28,898 bases of DNA from an uncultured Collinsella sp. (lineage in GTDB: Bacteria; Actinomycetota; Coriobacteriia; Coriobacteriales; Coriobacteriaceae). The stretch is from the NCBI GenBank assembly GCA_958421655.1, contig CATZMG010000022.1, positions 1 to 28,898 of the forward strand, given 5' to 3'. The position numbers and the translations under genes are program-made. This document shows, one piece after another, positions 24,025-28,898 of the stretch. Numbering within the stretch: the first letter of the stretch is position 1; every line of letters starts with the position of its first letter. Below the pieces are notes generated by a model. It was not told the origin of the DNA, did not search any database, and worked only from the letters and a program-made list of their open reading frames with translations.

Positions 24025-24112
24025 AACTTTTTCGAAATCTAAATGGGGACCCTTTCCAAAAAGTTAACCACGTGCTAGTTTACTATAGCGAACATAGACG
24101 TGGTTAACTTTT
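24025..24112 (+). promoter_or_regulatory. feo operon control region with three arms
   Basis: A perfect 15-bp inverted repeat, AAAAGTTAACCACGT (24059-24073) and ACGTGGTTAACTTTT (24098-24112), surrounds a 24-base spacer with a TACTAT box. A third segment, AACTTTTTCGAAA (24025-24037), pairs with 24053-24065 (12 of 13 positions) and so competes with the right-hand stem. The arms may be operator copies for an iron-dependent regulator, or the RNA may switch between two folds. Confidence 0.55.
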
Positions 24113-24155
24113 GCTGCGTCGATGTTGAGGACGAACTGACGTTAGGAGCTCACTC

Positions 24156-24398
24156 ATGTCTTGCGGACCGCAGATGCCGGCTATGCCGCTTTCGATGGTA
24201 AAAGCGGGCGAAACCGTGCGCGTGTCTCGCGTAAAGGGCAATGAGGATATGAAGCACCATCTCAAGGACCTCGGCTTTGTCGAGGGCAACGAGATCCACG
24301 TGGTGAGCTCGAGTGGCGCCAATATCATCGTCACGGTGCTGGGCGCTCGCTTTGGCATCGATTCCAAGGTCGCCATGCACATCATGACCGTCGGTTAG
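24156..24398 (+). CDS. feoA: FeoA domain protein, first copy
   Basis: The protein has 80 residues with a FeoA SH3-like fold: MVKAGETVRVSRVKGNEDMKHHLKDLGFVEGNEIHVVSS-type sequence over residues 14-53, with the typical DLGFVEGN turn. A short N-terminal leader with Cys3 and several Pro and Met (MSCGPQMPAMPLS) is unusual for FeoA. FeoA proteins assist the Fe(II) transporter FeoB at the cytoplasmic face. A good ribosome binding site (TTAGGAGC) precedes the ATG. The second feoA follows 39 bases downstream in the same direction. Confidence 0.92.
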   Translation: MSCGPQMPAMPLSMVKAGETVRVSRVKGNEDMKHHLKDLGFVEGNEIHVVSSSGANIIVTVLGARFGIDSKVAMHIMTVG

Positions 24399-24437
24399 TC
24401 CACAGCGTTCTGTAAAAACTGAAAGGGGGACAAGTAA

Positions 24438-24659
24438 ATGAAGACGTTGGGTGACGTTAAGGTGGGCGAGAGCTCTACCATCGTCAAGCTTCACGGTGAG
24501 GGCGCACTTCGCCGTCACCTCATGGACCTGGGGCTCATCAAGGGCACTTCGTTCAAGGTCGTAAAGGTTGCACCGCTCGGTGATCCGGTCGAGATCAACG
24601 TGCGCGGCTACGAGCTTTCCATCCGTAAGGAGGAGGCCGCCGTCGTCGAGGTCCAGTAA
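24438..24659 (+). CDS. feoA: FeoA domain protein, second copy
   Basis: The protein has 73 residues with the FeoA signature HLMDLGLIKGTSFKVVKVAPLGDPVEINVRGYELSIRKEEA in its middle and end; the conserved GDP..I..RGY..S.R region is stronger than in the first copy. It is therefore the more typical FeoA. Ribosome binding site GAAAGGGGG precedes the ATG. It ends 125 bases before feoB, with an inverted repeat in between. Two FeoA proteins before one FeoB suggest they bind together or have separate roles. Confidence 0.95.
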   Translation: MKTLGDVKVGESSTIVKLHGEGALRRHLMDLGLIKGTSFKVVKVAPLGDPVEINVRGYELSIRKEEAAVVEVQ

Positions 24660-24689
24660 GGGATCTTTGCGCGGTTATTTCTGCAGATA

Positions 24690-24709
24690 AAGTTAGGTTT
24701 TCCTAACTT
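24690..24709 (+). promoter_or_regulatory. candidate iron box upstream of feoB
   Basis: AAGTTAGG-TTTT-CCTAACTT is an inverted repeat with perfect 8-bp arms. It contains TTAGG and CCTAA, the half-sites of DtxR/IdeR-type regulators, though the spacing is shorter than in the classic 19-bp site. The flanks CTGCA and TGCAG extend the symmetry. It could repress feoB separately from the feoA genes. As RNA it could be a small hairpin instead. Confidence 0.5.
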
Positions 24710-24784
24710 AATGCAGCATCTTTGAAGCACATTATCCAGCCCGCGCGGAGAAAGCAGCGCAGGCACACAAGGAAGAAGGATTGA

Positions 24785-27112
24785 ATGGCGGATTCTCAGA
24801 TCCATGTCGCGCTGGCGGGTAACCCCAACTGCGGCAAGACCACGCTTTTCAACCTGATCACCGGCGCCAACGGCTACGTTGGCAACTGGCCCGGTGTCAC
24901 GGTTGAGAAAAAGGAAGCCAAGCTCCTGAGCGACAAGAACGTTACCATCACGGACCTCCCCGGCATCTACTCGCTTTCCCCCTATAGCCCCGAGGAGCAG
25001 TGCTCGCGCGATTACCTCATGAGCGGCGAGCCCGATGTCGTCGTCCAGGTGGTCGACGCCACCAACCTCGAGCGCAACCTGTACCTAGCGCTTCAGGTTA
25101 TCGAGACCGGCCTGCCCGTGGTCGTCGCCCTCAACATGGCCGACTTGGTCGAGAAGAACGGCGACAAGATCGACACGGACAAGCTCTCCAAGAAGCTCGG
25201 CTGCCCGGTCATGATGATCTCGGCCCTTAAGAACAAGGGCATCAACGAGCTGTTCGAGCAGGTCAAGAAGTCCGCTGCTTCCAAGGGCCAGGTGCCGGAG
25301 CACAAGTTCGATTCCTCCATCGAGGACGTTCTGGACCACATCGAGAACAATCTGCCGGCGAGCGTTCCCGCCAACAAGCGTCGCTACTACGCCGTCAAGC
25401 TGTTCGAGCGCGACGCGGACGCCTGCAAGCTCATCAACCTCACTAAGGAGAAGGCCGCTCGCGTCGAGCAGCTGGTCGCCCAGTGCGAGCAGGATTGCGA
25501 CGACGACGCCGAGTCCATCATTACCGGCGAGCGCTACGGCGTGATTGCCCACATCATCGACGAGTGCCTCACCAAGGCTCCGGCCAAGATGAGCACCTCC
25601 GAGAAGATCGACCGTGTGGTTACCAACCGTATCTTGGGCCTGCCGATCTTTGTGGTCATCATGTTCTGCGTGTACTACATTGCCGTCTCTACCTTGGGCG
25701 GCACGGTGACCGACTTCACCAACGACCAGCTCTTTGGCACCGACGGTTGGTATGTGCTCGGCCAGGGCCGCGACGCCTACGACGCAGCTGTCGAGGCTGC
25801 GGGTGACGCCGCCGACTCGGTCGACCCGGCACAGTACGGCCCCTATGTTCCGGGTATTACCACCGTGGTGCACGATGCCCTTGTGGCGGGCGGCACCGAG
25901 GACGGTGGCCTGGTCGATTCGCTGGTCTGTGACGGTATCGTCGGCGGTCTGGGCGCCATCTTCGGCTTCGTGCCGCAGATGTTCCTGCTGTTCGTGATGC
26001 TGTCTTTCTTGGAGGACTGCGGCTACATGGCCCGCGTCGCCTTCATCATGGACCGCGTGTTCCGCCGCTTTGGCCTGTCCGGCAAGTCCTTTATCCCCAT
26101 GCTCGTGTCCTCGGGCTGCGGCGTCCCCGGCGTCATGGCCACCAAGACCATCGAGAACGAGAAGGACCGCCGCATGACGGTCATGACCACCACGTTTATT
26201 CCCTGTGGCGCCAAGCTGCCGATCATCGCTCTGCTCATGGGTTCCATCATCGGCGATTCTTCCACCACCGCCGCATGGATCAGCCCGCTCTTCTACTTCC
26301 TGGGCGTCTTTGCCGTCATCGCCTCGGGCCTCATGCTCAAGAAGACCAAGCTCTTCGCCGGTCGCCCGACGCCGTTCGTTATGGAGCTTCCCGCCTATCA
26401 CTTCCCGGCAATCCGCTCTTGGGCGCTGCATGTATGGGAGCGCTGCTGGGCCTTTATCAAGAAGGCCGGCACGGTCATCTTCGCGTCCACCGTCGTGGTT
26501 TGGTTCCTCTCCAACTTTGGTAGCTACAACGGTTCCTTCGGCTTCCTGCCTGCGATGGACGGCATCCCCGAGGAGTTTATGGACTACTCCGTGCTCGCCA
26601 TGCTGGGCAACCTGGTCGCTTGGATCTTCGCCCCGCTCGGCTTTAGCACCTGGCAGGCCACCGCGCTGACTGTCTCTGGACTTGTCGCCAAGGAGAACGT
26701 CGTCGCCACCGCCGGCTCGCTGCTGTCCGTTGCCGACGCCGCCGAGACCGACCCGAGCCTGTGGACCGCGTTCGCCGGCATGTTCCCGACTATGGGCGCT
26801 TGCGTTGCCTTTGGCGCCTTTAACCTGCTGTGCGCCCCGTGCTTTGCCGCCATGGGCACTATCCGCAACCAGATGGACTCCGGCAAGTGGACCGCGATTG
26901 CCATCGGCTACGAGTGCGCCTTTGCCTGGGTGATCGGCCTGTTCATCAACCAGTTCTACAACCTGCTTGTCCTTGGCCAGTTTGGTATTTGGACGGTTGT
27001 AGCCATCGTTCTGCTGGTTGCGATGCTCTTCCAGATCTTCCGTCCCATGCCCAAGCACGCTTGGACCGACGAGGACGAGACCAACACCGCTTCCGCTGCA
27101 GTTTCCGCTTAA
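24785..27112 (+). CDS. feoB: ferrous iron transporter FeoB
   Basis: The protein has 775 residues and imports Fe(II) across the cytoplasmic membrane. The N-terminal G domain shows GNPNCGKT (G1, 12-19), DLPG (G3, 57-60), NMAD (G4, 117-120) and an SA segment (G5, near 147). A helical spacer covers about 165-275. The membrane part (about 285-760) contains the two gate regions, including the GxGCxxPG-like SSGCGVPGVMATKTIENEKDR and, later, the region with FSTWQATALTVSGLVAKENVVAT. An extracellular loop after the first helix is enlarged (about 60 residues, Ala/Asp-rich, near 305-375). The start has AAGAAGGA upstream. A terminator follows at 27142. Confidence 0.97.
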   Translation: MADSQIHVALAGNPNCGKTTLFNLITGANGYVGNWPGVTVEKKEAKLLSDKNVTITDLPGIYSLSPYSPEEQCSRDYLMSGEPDVVVQVVDATNLERNLYLALQVIETGLPVVVALNMADLVEKNGDKIDTDKLSKKLGCPVMMISALKNKGINELFEQVKKSAASKGQVPEHKFDSSIEDVLDHIENNLPASVPANKRRYYAVKLFERDADACKLINLTKEKAARVEQLVAQCEQDCDDDAESIITGERYGVIAHIIDECLTKAPAKMSTSEKIDRVVTNRILGLPIFVVIMFCVYYIAVSTLGGTVTDFTNDQLFGTDGWYVLGQGRDAYDAAVEAAGDAADSVDPAQYGPYVPGITTVVHDALVAGGTEDGGLVDSLVCDGIVGGLGAIFGFVPQMFLLFVMLSFLEDCGYMARVAFIMDRVFRRFGLSGKSFIPMLVSSGCGVPGVMATKTIENEKDRRMTVMTTTFIPCGAKLPIIALLMGSIIGDSSTTAAWISPLFYFLGVFAVIASGLMLKKTKLFAGRPTPFVMELPAYHFPAIRSWALHVWERCWAFIKKAGTVIFASTVVVWFLSNFGSYNGSFGFLPAMDGIPEEFMDYSVLAMLGNLVAWIFAPLGFSTWQATALTVSGLVAKENVVATAGSLLSVADAAETDPSLWTAFAGMFPTMGACVAFGAFNLLCAPCFAAMGTIRNQMDSGKWTAIAIGYECAFAWVIGLFINQFYNLLVLGQFGIWTVVAIVLLVAMLFQIFRPMPKHAWTDEDETNTASAAVSA

Positions 27113-27141
27113 GTCCGAATAAGGATCAGCCCCTTTCCACG

Positions 27142-27174
27142 AGCCCGGGTGTCCCAGCGACACTCGGGCTTTTT
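27142..27174 (+). terminator. rho-independent terminator of feoB
   Basis: A 12-bp stem AGCCCGGGTGTC/GACACTCGGGCT with one G-to-A-type mismatch and a five-base loop is followed by a T run. Confidence 0.9.
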
Positions 27175-27287
27175 GGTGAGGGAGATGTGGCGTTTCCGCA
27201 GATAAAACCGACCAAAATATACCTGTCCCTTTTTGGCAGGTGGAGAATGGGGTAAAGTAAGTGATGGTTAACTAGAGGAGGCTTGCT

Positions 27288-27488
27288 ATGGCACCTATCG
27301 ATATTGTTGTACTGGCTGTTATCGGCATTGCGTTTGTCGCCGTGTGCGTGCGCATTTATCGTAAGGGCACTTGCGCCGACTGCGCTCAAGGTGGCGTTTG
27401 CACGGGACATTGTTCCAACAAAAAAACCTGCGCCGCACTTAAGGGCGTGGACAAAATTGCCGAAGACTTGGGCCGCGGTATCAAATAA
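27288..27488 (+). CDS. FeoB-associated Cys-rich membrane protein
   Basis: The protein has 66 residues: one N-terminal membrane helix (about 4-23), then a basic stretch and a Cys-rich tail with CADC, CTGHC and a later KTC. This is the pattern of the small FeoB-associated Cys-rich proteins seen next to feoB in Firmicutes and Actinobacteria. It may bind metal or help FeoB on the cytoplasmic side; no function has been proven. The ribosome binding site is GAGGAGG. It is separated from feoB by a terminator and about 110 bases, and has its own upstream region. Confidence 0.8.
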   Translation: MAPIDIVVLAVIGIAFVAVCVRIYRKGTCADCAQGGVCTGHCSNKKTCAALKGVDKIAEDLGRGIK

Positions 27489-27503
27489 GGTCCAGGCACC
27501 CAA

Positions 27504-27533
27504 GCGCCTCGCGAGCATCCGTTCGCGGGGCGC
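27504..27533 (+). terminator. hairpin after the Cys-rich gene
   Basis: GCGCCTCGCGA pairs with TCGCGGGGCGC with one mismatch around an eight-base loop. There is no T tract, so its role as a terminator is uncertain. Confidence 0.5.
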
Positions 27534-27632
27534 ATTGCACATTTGGGGGAGAGCGCGGCGAGTTGAAGAGTGATTTTGGGGTATCGTTACCTGTACTGTT
27601 AATTGGCAACTTATCTATAACGGAGTAACCCC

Positions 27633-28712
27633 ATGAGCGCTCGCGTAACCATGAAGGACATAGCCGCCGAGCTTGGCGTTTCCATCAATACCGTGCACAA
27701 GGCCCTGACGGGTAAGGCCGGCGTGAGCGAATCCGTGCGCTCCAAGGTGAATGCTAAGGCCGAGGCCATGGGTTACCATCGCAATACGAGTGCCTCGAGC
27801 CTGCGCCGCAAGGATATCAACCTGGTGTTTTGCCTGCCCCGCGCATCGTGCGAGGGGGCGTACTTTTTCCGTTACCTTTGGGAAGGCTGCAACCGCTTTG
27901 AGCAGGAGGTCATCGACCGGGGCATTACGGTTGAGCGCGTTGAATTTGGCGTGGGTGGCTACGCCGATGCGCTCGAGCAGATTGATGAGCGTCTGCAGGT
28001 AGGCGAGAAGATCGATGGTCTGCTTGCCTATGTTCCGGGTGATGACCGCGCGACCGAGCTCTTGAGGCAGATTGCCGAGGCGGGCGTGACAATCGAGCTC
28101 GTAGACGGCGACCGCCCGCACCTCGATCGCCTGGGTGCCAGTTTGGCGGACTATTCCACGGCAGGTAGCCTTATGGCTGAGCAGGCGGCAAACCTGGTCC
28201 ATGCTTCTGGGGACGATGCCCGCGTGCTCCTGTTGGCGGGCGACCCTTATACCGACTCGCACTACCTAACTGCCCGCGCCTTCCATAATTACCTGCGCGA
28301 GCACGATATTCCCTGGCAGGTTGAGGACCTTGCCGGTGCCCATGCGCAAGTCAAACAGCTCAAGCGCGAGCTTGAACAGCGCTTGTGTGCGCCGGACGCC
28401 CCTGAGCTCATCTGTAGCGTTTTTGCCGTTGGTTCCGAAGTGGTCGCGGATGCGCTCGTCTCGAGCGGCAAGGCCGGCCAGGTCATGGTGATTGGCAACG
28501 ACCTGTTCCCCGAGAGCGCCTTGGCCTTACGCCGCGGCATCTTTACCAATATTGTTTATAAGGACCCGGTGAACCTGGCCTACCGCGGCGCCAAGACCCT
28601 GGGCGAGTATTTGCTGTGGGGTAAAACGCCGACGGAGCCCGTGCAGAAGGGCGCTGTGGAGATGGTGTTTGCCAGCAACGTTGGCCGCTACTGCGAGCTT
28701 GCGGGAATTTAG
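27633..28712 (+). CDS. LacI-family transcriptional regulator
   Basis: The protein has 359 residues. The N-terminal LacI helix-turn-helix (about 5-50) reads MKDIAAELGVSINTVHKALTGKAGVSESVRSKV. The usual SxxTVSRALN segment is here SINTVHKALTGKAG, so the DNA-reading residues differ from most family members. The sensor domain (about 60-359) is of the sugar-binding type I periplasmic-protein fold, with a DGLLAYVPGDD segment and an inner VIGNDLFPE segment typical for this fold; the closest relatives are sugar-responsive. Its effector is not identifiable. The start has CGGAGTAACCCC upstream. A short inverted repeat, GGTA-TCGT-TACC (27580-27591), lies in front and may be a self-operator. No sugar-use genes lie in the window, but the next gene downstream is outside. 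Confidence 0.92.
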   Translation: MSARVTMKDIAAELGVSINTVHKALTGKAGVSESVRSKVNAKAEAMGYHRNTSASSLRRKDINLVFCLPRASCEGAYFFRYLWEGCNRFEQEVIDRGITVERVEFGVGGYADALEQIDERLQVGEKIDGLLAYVPGDDRATELLRQIAEAGVTIELVDGDRPHLDRLGASLADYSTAGSLMAEQAANLVHASGDDARVLLLAGDPYTDSHYLTARAFHNYLREHDIPWQVEDLAGAHAQVKQLKRELEQRLCAPDAPELICSVFAVGSEVVADALVSSGKAGQVMVIGNDLFPESALALRRGIFTNIVYKDPVNLAYRGAKTLGEYLLWGKTPTEPVQKGAVEMVFASNVGRYCELAGI

Positions 28713-28805
28713 CCGCTTGGGCGGGTACCCCCGCTGGCGGCGTACATTTTTGGGAATATTCAGCATTCCCATGTCCTGGAAGAGGTGCAGAACGACTGTT
28801 TTAAG

Positions 28806-28845
28806 TGCCCCCGATGGCGTAATTCGCCATCGGGGGCATTTATTT
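28806..28845 (+). terminator. rho-independent terminator after the LacI gene
   Basis: A perfect 14-bp stem TGCCCCCGATGGCG/CGCCATCGGGGGCA with a TAATT loop is followed by TTTATTT. Bases 28713-28805 and 28846-28898 show no gene; GGGAAT/ATTCCC at about 28751-28769 is a minor inverted repeat. Confidence 0.9.
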
Positions 28846-28898
28846 AAAGGCTTTAGCCTGTGCGGGGCGCGCAGCGCGCCGCATCAGAAACCACCCGC

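Noticed and set aside
28770..28898. Small open frame running off the end of the window
   Set aside because: It passes through a perfect terminator hairpin and has no ribosome binding site.

Overview
The window looks like chromosome from a Collinsella-like member of the Coriobacteriia (Actinomycetota). The lineage is inferred from the overall gene content: G+C near 60 percent by eye, strong GGAGG-type ribosome binding sites, actinobacterial-style protein sequences, lactate racemase genes, two feoA genes ahead of feoB, and paired YhgE/Pip proteins. No rRNA or tRNA gene is present to confirm it.

Layout. At 120-1579 a very G+C-rich IS110-family element (transposase on the minus strand) sits inside a palindromic repeat. 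Two adjacent YhgE/Pip membrane protein genes follow (1768-6774), then a long nested palindrome, an EamA/DMT exporter (7108-8091), an M20 amidohydrolase (8208-9506), an OFA-type MFS transporter (9630-10934), hisS (11170-12483) and ppc (12741-15554). A repeat-rich intergenic stretch (15557-16168) leads to larA and a LarD-like aquaglyceroporin gene. Facing them on the minus strand is larB-larC-tetR (20780 down to 18528), then serB (minus), aspS (plus), an HPr-like gene, the iron uptake genes feoA-feoA-feoB with a small Cys-rich FeoB-associated protein, and a LacI-family regulator (27633-28712).

How the genes work together. The lar block encodes lactate racemase (LarA), a lactate/water channel (LarD-like) and two of the steps that make the nickel-pincer cofactor (LarB and the N-terminal half of LarC). 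The C-terminal half of LarC and LarE are not in the window. The tetR gene starts where larC2 would be expected, and a perfect 11-bp inverted repeat lies over the larB promoter, which suggests that the TetR protein controls this operon. The feo genes form an Fe(II) uptake unit with two inverted-repeat control sites. ppc, hisS, aspS, serB and the HPr gene are housekeeping genes.

Most notable are: (1) the IS110 element, whose non-coding end holds a 10-nt exact copy of the flanking target, as expected for a bridge-RNA guide; (2) a set of nested palindromes between genes, two of which share a core but have unrelated, self-matching outer arms; (3) larC ending at the C1 boundary and coupled to tetR; (4) an HPr with Asp at the regulatory Ser46 position; and (5) the three-arm inverted-repeat leader upstream of feoA.
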